A stretch of 64,000 nt of DNA from contig NZ_JQML01000001.1 in NCBI RefSeq assembly GCF_000744705.1, positions 4,412,017 to 4,476,016 on the forward strand, written 5' to 3'. The first letter of the stretch is position 1, and each line of letters begins with the position of its first letter. The notes under the pieces were generated by a model. The model saw only the letters and a list, made by a program, of their open reading frames with translations. It did no database searches and was not told the DNA's origin. Positions 24,655-33,133 of the stretch are shown here, piece by piece. Made by a program: the position numbers and the translations under genes. The DNA comes from Streptacidiphilus albus JL83 (GTDB lineage Bacteria > Actinomycetota > Actinomycetes > Streptomycetales > Streptomycetaceae).

Positions 24655-24890
24655 ACGCGCTGACGGAGACAAGTAGCCGCAGGGCACGCGAGCCAAGAGA
24701 GCTGCTGGCAGCTGAGAAGGCAGCCTCGCGTCCTGCTGCGAATCCCCTCCCGAGTGCGGGGAGGAACGGCCGGAAGCGGCCCAATGCCCCGCCGGTTCGC
24801 TCCCGTTATCGAGCTGTCGAGGCCGCTGCCTTCGGGTGGCGGCGAAGGCGTGGTGGCACCGCGAGTTCCCTTCTCGCCCACGCCCCCAAG
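24655..24890 (+). ncRNA. T-box riboswitch, serine-specific, upstream of serS
   Basis: The 387-base leader of the SerRS gene contains T-box landmarks in order. Stem I has AGTA (24672-24675) facing GAA (24740-24742), with the specifier triplet TCC (Ser) directly after (24743-24745). The flanking arms CGCAG...ACGCGAG and CTCGCGT...CTGCG pair, and an apical region AAGAGAGCTGCTGG has a T-box-like look. Downstream is the conserved GTGGCACCGCG (24853-24863), whose UGGC bulge (24854-24857) complements the GCCA end of tRNA-Ser (discriminator G). A competing hairpin, GGCGTGG...GCGAG with CTCGC...CCACGCC (24847-24884), is the likely terminator. Uncharged tRNA-Ser should favour SerRS expression. Confidence 0.85.
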
Positions 24891-24928
24891 GGATCACGTC
24901 GAACTCCGACTGATCGATGGGACCCGAA

Positions 24929-26215
24929 ATGCTGGACATCACCTTGATCCGCGAGCATCCCCAACGCGTCGAGCGCGCGCTGGCCAAGCGAGCCGTTCGC
25001 ATCGACCTCACCGCCTTCCTCGCCCTGGACGAGAAGTACCGGCATGGCACGACCGAGGTGGAAGCGCTACGCGCCGACCGCAAGCAGATCTCTCGCGAGA
25101 TCGCGCGGCTGGACTCGGCGGACCCGGCCGCCGTCGCCAAGCGCGCCGAGGCAACCGAGCTCGGCACCCGTATCGCCGCACTTGAGGAGCAGCTCACCAG
25201 CCTGACCGGGGAGCGTCAGGCGTTCCTCGACCAGCTGCCCAACCTGCCCGACGAGGACGTGCCGACCGGCGGCAAGGAACAGAACGAGGTCGTCCGTGAG
25301 CACGGCACCCGGCCGGAATTCGACTTCGAGCCGCGCAACCACGTCGATCTGGCCCGGCAGCTCGGGCTGATCGACTACGAGCGCGGCGTCAAGCTCGGCG
25401 GCACCGGCAACTGGGTCTACCGCGGGAACGGCGCCCTGCTGGAGTGGGCGCTGCTCAACTTCTTCATCGAGACCCACGTCCAGGACGGCTACGAGCTCGT
25501 CCTGCCGCCCCATCTGTTGACCTATCAGGCTGGCTACACCGCAGGTCAGTTCCCCAAGTTCGCCGAAGACGTCTTCGCGTTGGAGCAGGGCTCGGCCGGA
25601 CCGCAGCGATTCCTGCTGCCGACCTCGGAGACCGCCCTGGTCAACCTCCACCGCGACGAGGTCCTGACGGAGACCGAGCTGCCCCGCAAGTACGTCGCCT
25701 ACTCGCCCTGCTACAGGCGCGAGGCCGGCAGCTACCGCTCCGCCGACCGTGGAACCCTTCGCGGCCACCAGTTCAACAAGGTCGAGATGTTCCAGTTCGC
25801 GCATCCCGATGCTTCTGAACTCGCCCACGAGGAGCTCCTGGCCAAGGCAGCCACGTTGGTCGAGGCACTCGGCCTGCACCACCGGATCACCCGGCTGGCT
25901 GCCGAGGACACCAGCGCCGCGATGGCCAAGACCTTCGACGTCGAGGTCTGGCTGCCCAGTATCGGTGGCTACGTCGAGGTGAGCTCGGTGTCGAACGCCC
26001 GGGACTATCAGGCCCGCCGCGGCAACATCCGCTACCGCCCCGCAGCGGGGAAGTCCGGCTACGTGCACACCCTCAACGGCTCCGGGCTGGCCACCAGCCG
26101 CCTCGTACCGGCCCTGCTGGAGCAGCACCAGCAGCCCGACGGCACCGTCACAGTGCCGAAGGTGCTGCAACGCTGGCTCGGCCGCGAGTCCCTGGCTCCA
26201 GCAACGGCCAGCTAG
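24929..26215 (+). CDS. serS: Seryl-tRNA synthetase (second-copy type, T-box controlled)
   Basis: 428 residues, normal length. An N-terminal tRNA-binding coiled-coil arm (about 1-110: MLDITLIREHPQRVERALAK, RADRKQISREIARLDS) precedes the class-II core with TSETALVNLHR, motif 2 (CYRREAGSYRSADRGTLRGH) and motif 3 (NGSGLATSRLVPALLEQHQ). It charges tRNA-Ser with serine. The start was placed at MLDIT (GGGA upstream) rather than 12 bases earlier. From memory, housekeeping Streptomyces SerRS begins [21 protein letters not shown], so this arm is of a different lineage. With its location in a mobile gene cluster and its T-box, it is probably an extra copy for resistance or for Ser-tRNA supply. Confidence 0.95.
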   Translation: MLDITLIREHPQRVERALAKRAVRIDLTAFLALDEKYRHGTTEVEALRADRKQISREIARLDSADPAAVAKRAEATELGTRIAALEEQLTSLTGERQAFLDQLPNLPDEDVPTGGKEQNEVVREHGTRPEFDFEPRNHVDLARQLGLIDYERGVKLGGTGNWVYRGNGALLEWALLNFFIETHVQDGYELVLPPHLLTYQAGYTAGQFPKFAEDVFALEQGSAGPQRFLLPTSETALVNLHRDEVLTETELPRKYVAYSPCYRREAGSYRSADRGTLRGHQFNKVEMFQFAHPDASELAHEELLAKAATLVEALGLHHRITRLAAEDTSAAMAKTFDVEVWLPSIGGYVEVSSVSNARDYQARRGNIRYRPAAGKSGYVHTLNGSGLATSRLVPALLEQHQQPDGTVTVPKVLQRWLGRESLAPATAS

Positions 26216-26274
26216 CCGTATCCGCTGCTGGCTCGGCAAGCCAGACATCGTTCTACGGTGCAGGTGAGGATCCC

Positions 26275-26305
26275 GCCTGGGCCCCGCTAACGCGGCGGCC
26301 CAGGC
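26275..26305 (+). terminator. Hairpin terminator after serS
   Basis: GCCTGGGCC (26275-26283) pairs with GGCCCAGGC (26297-26305), with further GC pairs around the loop. It lies 60 bases after the SerRS stop and before the GNAT gene. Confidence 0.65.
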
Positions 26306-26354
26306 AGTCCGGCACTGACGGGCTGAGTCAGGTCGACAAGGCAGTATCGAGCAC

Positions 26355-26858
26355 ATGACGCCGCCCAGACTTGCCCGCGCCTCTGCCGCCGCAGCTGCTC
26401 TCTCTGCCGTTCCGTACGACCACCCCGATGCCCGCCGACTCACCTCTGCCCTCCACGCCGAGCAGCTCAGCACGTACGGATTCGCCGACGACCCACACGC
26501 CAGCCAACCGGAACACTTCGCCCCACCGAACGGCCTCTTCCTCATCGCCCATGCGGAAGGACACGATGGAGCCCTCGGATGCGGGGGCTGGCACCTGGTT
26601 GATCCCGACACCGTGGAGATCAAACGCATGTACGTCGACCCGGCGGCCCGTGGCCTCGCCCTCGGAAGCCGGATTCTCCGAACCCTGGAGCGCGAGGCAG
26701 TCGAGCACGGCGCCCGGCGAGCCATCCTGGAGACCGGCAACCAGAACCTGGCCGCACTGGCGCTCTACCGACACCTCGGCTACCAAGCGATCCCGTCCTA
26801 CGTCCCCGGCCGTCGACCGACGGTCAACCGCGCCATGGCAAGGGAACTCATGGCGTAA
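26355..26858 (+). CDS. GNAT-family N-acetyltransferase
   Basis: 167 residues. Acetyl-CoA motif A is IKRMYVDPAARGLALGSRIL (R-G-x-A-x-G), followed by ILETGNQNLAALALYRHLGY (motif B with the C-terminal Tyr). The family acetylates primary amines. Directly behind SerRS, it could acetylate the amino group of an aminoacyl-type toxin, as the MccE/RimL enzymes do for microcin C-like compounds (known); that role here is inferred. The ATG at 26355 lacks a strong ribosome site. It converges with the conjugation-side genes and marks the right edge of the cargo. Confidence 0.88.
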   Translation: MTPPRLARASAAAAALSAVPYDHPDARRLTSALHAEQLSTYGFADDPHASQPEHFAPPNGLFLIAHAEGHDGALGCGGWHLVDPDTVEIKRMYVDPAARGLALGSRILRTLEREAVEHGARRAILETGNQNLAALALYRHLGYQAIPSYVPGRRPTVNRAMARELMA

Positions 26859-26899
26859 CACCCCAAGCCTCTGCCACCCGCTGCTCGCTTCGACGCCAA

Positions 26900-27148
26900 T
26901 CAGCTGGATTTGCGCCGCACCGCCAGGTCGGCGATTCGCATGTTCTCCGCCATGAGGTCCAGTCCTTCAGCGACATCAGCTCGGGTGACCTCCCACCAGC
27001 CGGCACGGTCGAAGATCCACCAGGACTCCCGATGCCGGACGAAGTCACGGATCGTCTCGCTCAGGAACTGGGCGCTTCCATCAGCGAGGGCTACGTCCAT
27101 GGCAGCGTGGCTGACGTCGGCAAGCAATCCCGCTTCCGAGTTGGTCAT
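26900..27148 (-). CDS. Hypothetical 82-residue protein
   Basis: A small acidic helical protein starting MTNSEAGLLADVSHAAMDVA, with a Trp-rich middle (ESWWIFDRAGWWEVTRADVA). It follows the DnaB-N-domain protein by 11 bases and is the last gene of the conjugation-side operon. No family is recognised. The Trp-Trp spacing hints at a small protein-interaction module. Confidence 0.6.
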   Translation of the reverse strand: MTNSEAGLLADVSHAAMDVALADGSAQFLSETIRDFVRHRESWWIFDRAGWWEVTRADVAEGLDLMAENMRIADLAVRRKSS

Positions 27149-27159
27149 CGCGGTCCCCC

Positions 27160-28194
27160 TCACGGCCGAATTATCGGCTGAATGGTCGGCGCCTGCTGGA
27201 CTGGCGGGGGTTGCAGGAGAGGTGCCGACTCCACTTGCGGGACCGGTGGAGTTGACCGCACGTCAAGGGTTGCCTTGGGCTCCGCACCTGCCATTCGGGC
27301 GGAGGCATCGATGTTGCCGAAGTCACTCGCGAGTTTCGCCCGGATGTCCTCGGCCATGATCTCCCCGGAGAGTTCGACCGCGGCGCCGACTACGACGGCT
27401 GTGGTGGCGAGCCGAGTGAGGTAGTCGGGACGTTCCTCGACGCTCACCTCGACCGTGACCTCGTAGGTCTGCGGGTCCTGCTGGTAGACCTGCCACTCGA
27501 CGGTCAGCTGGTCGACCGGCTCGTCTCGCTCGGCAACGACCACGATGGCCTCGTATACCTCGCGGCGTGGGCCTTCTTCGAACACCTCCGGGTAGAGCCA
27601 GTCACTCACTTCTCTTATCTGCTCGGGGTGCTGGAGAAGGTCCGCGAGCACCGCGTCCTGACGCTCAAGGCGTACCTCGACCCGGACCTCCTGCTCACCG
27701 GCTGCCCAGGGTCGGGCCTCGTACGGAGCGGGTGCCGACTCGTTGAGTCGGGCTACGGGAACGGTGTGCTCAGTGCGGCGCATCGCCTGGGCAAGGCGGT
27801 CGAGAACCGGATCCGGCCCGCGCAGGCCAGAGGTGGTTGTCCGGATACGCTCGACGTGGAGTTCGAGGTCCCGGCGAACTGCCGCCTCTTGGACCATCCG
27901 GGCGTAGCTGACGATGTTCTCGGGCCGAGGTGCGGCGTCGGCGAGCTGGCGCAGGTAGTCGGCGTTGACTCCGCTGATAGCCGTGCGCTGGGCGATCAGC
28001 TCGGGCAGCCGGGCAGCCGATGTCGTCGGATCGCTGGTACGCGACTCGATCAACGCGGTCAGTAGGGCGCGGTGGGTGGGGTGGGCCATGCGGTCCGGGG
28101 TGAGGTAGGCGATGTCGTCAAGACGCTGGCGGTCGCGTAGTGCCGCGCCGATGACGGCCTGCTCGGCGCGGAGCACGAGATCGGGGTGGGTCAT
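27160..28194 (-). CDS. DnaB helicase N-terminal-domain protein without helicase core
   Basis: 344 residues. The first 110 (VLRAEQAVIGAALRDRQRLD, HRALLTALIESRTSD, YLRQLADAAP) match the DnaB N-terminal domain that binds primase and loader. A second such domain follows (QDAVLADLLQHPEQIREVSD, VYEAIVVVAERDEPVDQLTV). There is no RecA-like ATPase core; the C-terminus is Pro/Gln-rich. Proteins like this accompany actinobacterial conjugation loci and may recruit host replication proteins to the element. ATG 28194 overlaps the upstream stop (ATGA). Confidence 0.75.
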   Translation of the reverse strand: MTHPDLVLRAEQAVIGAALRDRQRLDDIAYLTPDRMAHPTHRALLTALIESRTSDPTTSAARLPELIAQRTAISGVNADYLRQLADAAPRPENIVSYARMVQEAAVRRDLELHVERIRTTTSGLRGPDPVLDRLAQAMRRTEHTVPVARLNESAPAPYEARPWAAGEQEVRVEVRLERQDAVLADLLQHPEQIREVSDWLYPEVFEEGPRREVYEAIVVVAERDEPVDQLTVEWQVYQQDPQTYEVTVEVSVEERPDYLTRLATTAVVVGAAVELSGEIMAEDIRAKLASDFGNIDASARMAGAEPKATLDVRSTPPVPQVESAPLLQPPPVQQAPTIQPIIRP

Positions 28195-29012
28195 CGGTTC
28201 GTCCTCGACGTCGATCCGGTTGTCGCTTTCCTATAGCGGCGGGCGGCGTCATCGGCGGCGGCCATCCGGGTAGCCGCGTCTTCGAGCCGCTCCAGCAGCT
28301 CCTCGTTGACGACGCGCAGCCAGTCACGGCTGACCTCGACGGCCCACCAGGTGTCGGCGAATTTCACGTACTCGGGGATGCCGGGGCTGATCGGTGTGGC
28401 CAGGCCGCGGGCTCGCGCGTCGTCCATCTGTGCTGCGGTGAGGCGGTCCGGGCTGCCAGCCTCGGCAGTGTCCGCGTGTGCGGCCAGCAGTCGGCTGGGA
28501 ATCCCGGCCCAGGGGTCGGCGTCGGTCCAGCGCCGTAGAAGGTCAGGGGACTCGGCTGCCCGGAACTCGGGGCCGCGGTGCCCGGTGCGGCAGGCGGTGG
28601 CGTAGACGGCGGTGGCGTTGGCGACCACCGTGCGCAGCTCCGTGTGCCAGTAGCGGGCGGCCTGGCCAACCTGCTGTTCAGGGGCAGCGCCGTAGATCTC
28701 CTCACGCCAGACCTTGAGCGCCCAGAGTTCCTCTATCAGTCCGGTGTGTTCCGCCCAGCATTGCGGCAGCCTGGACTCCACGGACAGCTCGTAGCGGTCG
28801 TGGAGCCAGGTCACCCAGTCGCAGAGGCCGCCCCATGCTGAGATCCGCTCCGGACCGGTCATGGTGTGCCACTCCACCAGTCGGCGGGGCTGCTCCGACG
28901 TAGCAGCGGCGATGGTCGGCGCCGTGGAGGTGGCTCGCTTCGCAGACCGGGGTCGGCGAATGTGCGTCCGGTGCTTCACTCGCCCGATGGGCACGATGGC
29001 TGGCTCTGTCAT
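28191..29012 (-). CDS. Conjugation-locus hypothetical protein, DUF4913-like
   Basis: 273 residues. The central segment (LCDWVTWLHDRYEL, RLPQCWAEHTGLIEELWALK) resembles the DUF4913 pattern of actinobacterial mobile elements, in which a Trp/Cys-rich region precedes ALWRAW. The N-terminus is basic (KHRTHIRRPRSAKRA) and the C-terminus helical. ATG 29012 has AGGA 7 bases upstream. Function unknown; it sits between the two DnaB-N-domain genes. Confidence 0.6.
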   Translation of the reverse strand: MTEPAIVPIGRVKHRTHIRRPRSAKRATSTAPTIAAATSEQPRRLVEWHTMTGPERISAWGGLCDWVTWLHDRYELSVESRLPQCWAEHTGLIEELWALKVWREEIYGAAPEQQVGQAARYWHTELRTVVANATAVYATACRTGHRGPEFRAAESPDLLRRWTDADPWAGIPSRLLAAHADTAEAGSPDRLTAAQMDDARARGLATPISPGIPEYVKFADTWWAVEVSRDWLRVVNEELLERLEDAATRMAAADDAARRYRKATTGSTSRTNR

Positions 29013-29029
29013 GTCTGGTCCTGGTGCAC

Positions 29030-29836
29030 CTAGTGGTGCAGTCTCGGTTGCTGAACGGGCTGGGGCTGTATCGGAGGTGGCGTGAGAGGCAGCAGCGTGC
29101 TGGAGACAACCGTGTTCGGAGCAGGTTGCGGTTGTGGTGGTGCGGCGTTAGCGAGAATCAGCCGCTGATCCTCCGTTATCAGGCGCTCTGCGCAGTCCAG
29201 TGCCGTGAAGGCGTCGCTCGGGGTGACTAGCAGTCGACCCAGATAGGCACGTTCGCGCTCAGTCCCTGTCCAAGCGGCGGACGCCAGGTTCAGCGCTTCG
29301 GACTTCCGCTGGTACGTGGCCAGCACGGAATCGGGACTCACCGGTTCGTCAGCCTGTGCCAGGTTGAGCATCGCCTCGTACAGCCCGTACCGGGTGTGAG
29401 TGGTGAAGGTGTCGACTGGCAGCCAGGCTCCCAAGCCGACCAGTTCGTTGGGCCGTTGCGCGAGGTAGGCCAGGAGCAGGTTCTCCTGGTCTGCACGCGG
29501 CATGCGCCACTCGCTCAGCGGCGTGAAGGGAACGGCGTCGGTCAGGGCGCGGTGGTTCGACCATGCCTTGGTGGAGTAGTCCGAGGAAACGATCTCCGAG
29601 TGGCCGGAGCCGCTGATGTAGACCAGTGGCTCCTCGGATTGGTTCCACTCGCCCGGCCAGTAGCTGGATCCGTCGATCCCTTGGATCGCGCCACTCCAGT
29701 AGAGGGTGTAGTCGAGGTCCGCGTCGTCATCTCTGAAGTTGTCGCGCCCGTCGGCCATGCGCTGTGCGAAACGGGCGTTCCACCCCTGACCTGCCGGTGC
29801 TGGAGTGGGAGGTCCCCATGGATCCTCGGCCGTCAC
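29030..29836 (-). CDS. DnaB N-terminal-domain-like protein (second copy)
   Basis: 268 residues from GTG 29836, overlapping the coupling-ATPase stop (GTGA). The middle (NLLLAYLAQRPNELVGLGAW, TRYGLYEAMLNLAQADEPVS) follows the DnaB-N pattern seen in the 27160-28194 protein. The N-terminal 110 residues are unrelated and Trp/Asp-rich, and the tail is Pro/Gln-rich. It is probably a partner of the transfer machinery rather than a helicase. Confidence 0.65.
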   Translation of the reverse strand: MTAEDPWGPPTPAPAGQGWNARFAQRMADGRDNFRDDDADLDYTLYWSGAIQGIDGSSYWPGEWNQSEEPLVYISGSGHSEIVSSDYSTKAWSNHRALTDAVPFTPLSEWRMPRADQENLLLAYLAQRPNELVGLGAWLPVDTFTTHTRYGLYEAMLNLAQADEPVSPDSVLATYQRKSEALNLASAAWTGTERERAYLGRLLVTPSDAFTALDCAERLITEDQRLILANAAPPQPQPAPNTVVSSTLLPLTPPPIQPQPVQQPRLHH

Positions 29837-31638
29837 GCTGCCTCCTTGCCAAAGGTCTCGGTGCGGTACTCGCGCGCCCACGAGATCGACTCCTCGTAGG
29901 CGGCCCGGTCGGGGCTCTCGTAGTGACGTTGCATGCGGAGCTTGGCGATGGGGGTGGTGGCATGGATGACCAGGGCCTCGCGGCGTTCCTCGTCCAGGGT
30001 GCGGATTTCGTCCGGGGTGACGGTCTTGCGGTCCTGGAGGGTGGTCTGCATCGTGGTGCCGTGGCTGCCGCTCTGGTAGGTCGTCAAGGACTCGCGGTAG
30101 ACCCCGGCGAGCTTGGAGAACTCTTCGAGTTCGTCGCCGCCAAGGCCGCCGAGTGCGATCTTGACGGTGGAGCTGCCCCAGAGCATCTCCGCTCCTTCAC
30201 GGCCCCACGTCTTACGGGCCTGAGCCATGTTCTGGAGCACGGCGACGACGTAGATGCCCGAGCCACCGGCGAAGCTCATCAGATCGGGGAGGTTGGGCAG
30301 CGGGCTGACGTTGGCGACCTCGTCCAGCAGCGCTCCCAGCGGCGGGTCGAGCCGACCGCCGGGTGCCCGGTCAGCGAGGCGCTTGGCGGTGCCGAAGACC
30401 TCGGAGACGAACGCGGTGATCAGTGGCGCCAGCGCGGTGGCCTCTTCTTTGTCCACCAGCAGGTAAACGGTGCCGTTGCTCCGCAGCCAGTCCTCGATGT
30501 CGATGCCCTCGCCGGCCTTGGGAACGAAGGTTGCACGGGCCAGCGGCGAGAACAGTGGGGTGAGCGCGGTTTGCACGGTCGCAAACAGGTTCGCGCGAGT
30601 GTCACCGGGGTTGCGGTAGAGGCCGTCGAGCATCTCGGCGACACCGGGCTCCGCGCGGTTGGACTCGGCGAGCAGCTTGATGGGTTCCTCGATGTGGGCG
30701 TTGAAGCCCCAGCGCAGGACGTCCTCCATGCTGCGGCCGGTGATAGCAGCGGCATGCAGCCAACCGGCCAACAGGCTTGTCGCAGTGGCGCCGAAGAAGC
30801 CGGCGCCGGAACTGTCGGTGGTCTCGCTCTTGCCGATCTTGACCATGAGGTCCGCGCGCTGCATCGCCTTGCCGAAGTCGGCGCATCCGCTGGTGGGCGA
30901 CCACTGCACCCGGTCCGGCCACTCGACCATACCGGTGGGCACCATCGCCATGCTCGGGCCCAGGGCTCGCCGGGCCAGCACGGTCGCGTCGAGCACGTCG
31001 CCTCGCACGCTGGTGACCAGCATGGGGCCCTTCCAAGCCCGGATCCAAGGGATGATCACCTGGGAGGTCTTGCCCTGTCGTGGCGCGGCGAGCATCAGCA
31101 CCGAGTTCTCGACGCAGACCCACAGCAGCATTCCCGCCATGGTCCAGCCGAGGCGCACCGCGACGTCGTCGGCGGTGAACCGGCGGCCCTTCAGCGAAGG
31201 TCGCACGATGGTCCCGCGCTTGGTCACTGCCTTGGCGGACAGCGTCTTCGCCAGCTGCGCCGGGGACGCGAATCCCCTCACCGACTGGTTGCGGCGCAGA
31301 CGACGGATCACGGCGCCGGCGGCAACGCTCATCGTGCAGACCACGATGGAAGCGGCGACCGCGAAGCCGACCGGTCCGGGGAGGTTCTTGCGGACTTCTT
31401 CGGGCCACGCCTGCTTGGGATCGTCCAGGTGGTGGGGGATCTGCTTGGCGACGGCGAAGGCTTTCCCGAATGAGACGCTGGGCCAGGCCGCGTGGGTGAT
31501 CAGGCCAGCGATCTGCCCGGTGGCCCAGGTGCCGACGGTGATGGTGACGAACAGGAGGATCAGCAGGACAATCAGGTAGTCCGCTGGCCCGTCCAGCACC
31601 GGCCGCCGGGCGACGGTGGAGTTGGAGGCGGAGGCCAT
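29833..31638 (-). CDS. Type IV coupling protein (VirD4/TraG-like ATPase)
   Basis: 601 residues. Two N-terminal membrane segments (about 20-45 and 75-110) anchor a hexameric ATPase with Walker A AAPRQGKTSQ (about 183-192) and Walker B GALLDEVANV, followed by GIYVVAVLQNMAQARKTWG, all characteristic of the TraG/VirD4 TcpA class. It should bring the DNA substrate to the secretion channel. ATG 31638 follows directly after the VirB4-like stop. The coding run is continuous with the rest of the transfer operon. Confidence 0.92.
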   Translation of the reverse strand: MASASNSTVARRPVLDGPADYLIVLLILLFVTITVGTWATGQIAGLITHAAWPSVSFGKAFAVAKQIPHHLDDPKQAWPEEVRKNLPGPVGFAVAASIVVCTMSVAAGAVIRRLRRNQSVRGFASPAQLAKTLSAKAVTKRGTIVRPSLKGRRFTADDVAVRLGWTMAGMLLWVCVENSVLMLAAPRQGKTSQVIIPWIRAWKGPMLVTSVRGDVLDATVLARRALGPSMAMVPTGMVEWPDRVQWSPTSGCADFGKAMQRADLMVKIGKSETTDSSGAGFFGATATSLLAGWLHAAAITGRSMEDVLRWGFNAHIEEPIKLLAESNRAEPGVAEMLDGLYRNPGDTRANLFATVQTALTPLFSPLARATFVPKAGEGIDIEDWLRSNGTVYLLVDKEEATALAPLITAFVSEVFGTAKRLADRAPGGRLDPPLGALLDEVANVSPLPNLPDLMSFAGGSGIYVVAVLQNMAQARKTWGREGAEMLWGSSTVKIALGGLGGDELEEFSKLAGVYRESLTTYQSGSHGTTMQTTLQDRKTVTPDEIRTLDEERREALVIHATTPIAKLRMQRHYESPDRAAYEESISWAREYRTETFGKEAA

Positions 31639-31639
31639 T

Positions 31640-33133
31640 TCACACAGCCATCCGCTCGTTGGTGTAGTACAACTGGCGCTCTATCGGGCTGAGGATGGTC
31701 TGGACCACATGACTGGAGGACCGGCCGATCTTCCAGATCGCTCGACCGATTTGCTCACCAGACCAGCTGGCGATGTGCGCGCACTCCGTGTCGGTCAAGC
31801 CGATCGCATCGCGGGTCATCGCCAGCGGTGCAGTGTCCTGGCGCAGGCAAATCCGCACGTCGCAGCTGGCGATCAAGTTCCGGGCGATGCTGACCTCTTC
31901 GCTACCCTGGGCGCCGACAGCCTCGAAGTCCGACAACCTGTGGGTGCTGAGCACCTGGATGGTGCCCTGAGCGCGGGAGAGCCGGAGGTCCGAGTCGAGC
32001 TTGCGAATCATGGCCGGCACGCGCATCGCTCGCCACAACTCGTCGCGCACGACCAGGCGCACTGGGCCGCCGGGCTCGTCGATCGCGGCTTGACCCCAAC
32101 TGCTGACGCAGGCGAGGGTCATGGCCACGGTCTCGTCACCGCGGCCGTCGATCCGGGACAGGTCAACGGTCTGGATCGGCGCGGCGAAGTCGGGCCGGAC
32201 CGTGGTGGGGCCGTCAAACAACCCGCTGAGGGAGCCGCGAACCATGTTGCCGAGTGCATCGGCGGCTGGGCGGATCATCTCCCGCAGTTCGGTCACGTCG
32301 GCGCGGCGGACGCGCAGGTCCTCGGCCATCTCGGGCAGAGGATCCCGGAGCAGAGCCCAGACCTGTGGGATCGTCGGGTCGGTGAGGTAGCTGGCGCCGG
32401 TCGCCTGGCCGGAGGCGTGCTGGATGGCCAGGGAGAGGGCGGCTTCCTCCGTGGGCGTCAGGTTGCGGCCAAGACGCATCACCAGCAGGGAAGACAGCAA
32501 GGTGATCCGGCGACGGTGGACTTCGTCCAGACGCTCGCGAAGCTCCTCCGGGTCGGTGGGCAGGTTGCGACCGAGCGGTCCGGCGTCCAGTGGGTTGAGC
32601 CGGTTCCGGAGCCCGGGTCCGAGCTCGACAGGGGCGATGCCGAACGCTCTGGCCAGTCCGGCGTACTCGTTCTTGATGTCGCCAAGGATGAACGCGCGAA
32701 CGCCGTAGGCAGCCAGGCGGGTCACCAGGGCCTTGATGGTCGCGCTCTTACCAGTGCCGGGAACTCCGGTGATCAAGAGGTTGGGGTTCGTGATGAGCCC
32801 TCTGTGAAGCCACTCGATCGGATGGCAGGAGAATGCACCGCCCGCCAGACAGTCGACGCCGATGTAGGCGCCGGCCGGGGGCATGGAGGCCCCGTACAGC
32901 CAGGGGTACAGCCCCTGGACCTGCCCGGTGCTGCCCCTGAACACAGGGGCGTTCGGCATCCGGGGTGCCCGCCCGGCGTAAGGGCGCGCGTAGCCGCGTC
33001 GGGGCGCGACCGGTTCCCGGCGCTGCCTCGGCTTCTTCGTCGCAGTGGGCTTATGGGAGAGGGGGGCCGGGCGGCCGAGCACCTCGGTCAGGTCGAGGAC
33101 AGGGAGGTCGGCGGCGTTGCGTCGGCGGCGCAT
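31640..33133 (-). CDS. VirB4/HerA-like conjugation ATPase
   Basis: 497 residues. A Pro/Arg-rich N-terminus precedes a P-loop ATPase domain: NLLITGVPGTGKSATIKAL (about 115-133), AFILGDIKNEYAGLARAFG, Walker B RLVVRDELWR and QGTIQVLSTHRLSDFEAVG. The pattern is that of actinobacterial VirB4-like ATPases that power substrate passage. The start ATG overlaps the SCO6880-family stop (TGATG). Confidence 0.88.
   Translation of the reverse strand: MRRRRNAADLPVLDLTEVLGRPAPLSHKPTATKKPRQRREPVAPRRGYARPYAGRAPRMPNAPVFRGSTGQVQGLYPWLYGASMPPAGAYIGVDCLAGGAFSCHPIEWLHRGLITNPNLLITGVPGTGKSATIKALVTRLAAYGVRAFILGDIKNEYAGLARAFGIAPVELGPGLRNRLNPLDAGPLGRNLPTDPEELRERLDEVHRRRITLLSSLLVMRLGRNLTPTEEAALSLAIQHASGQATGASYLTDPTIPQVWALLRDPLPEMAEDLRVRRADVTELREMIRPAADALGNMVRGSLSGLFDGPTTVRPDFAAPIQTVDLSRIDGRGDETVAMTLACVSSWGQAAIDEPGGPVRLVVRDELWRAMRVPAMIRKLDSDLRLSRAQGTIQVLSTHRLSDFEAVGAQGSEEVSIARNLIASCDVRICLRQDTAPLAMTRDAIGLTDTECAHIASWSGEQIGRAIWKIGRSSSHVVQTILSPIERQLYYTNERMAV

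Noticed and set aside
25067..26740. A 557-codon minus-strand open frame
   Set aside because: It is antisense to SerRS and GNAT, which have complete family motifs on the plus strand.
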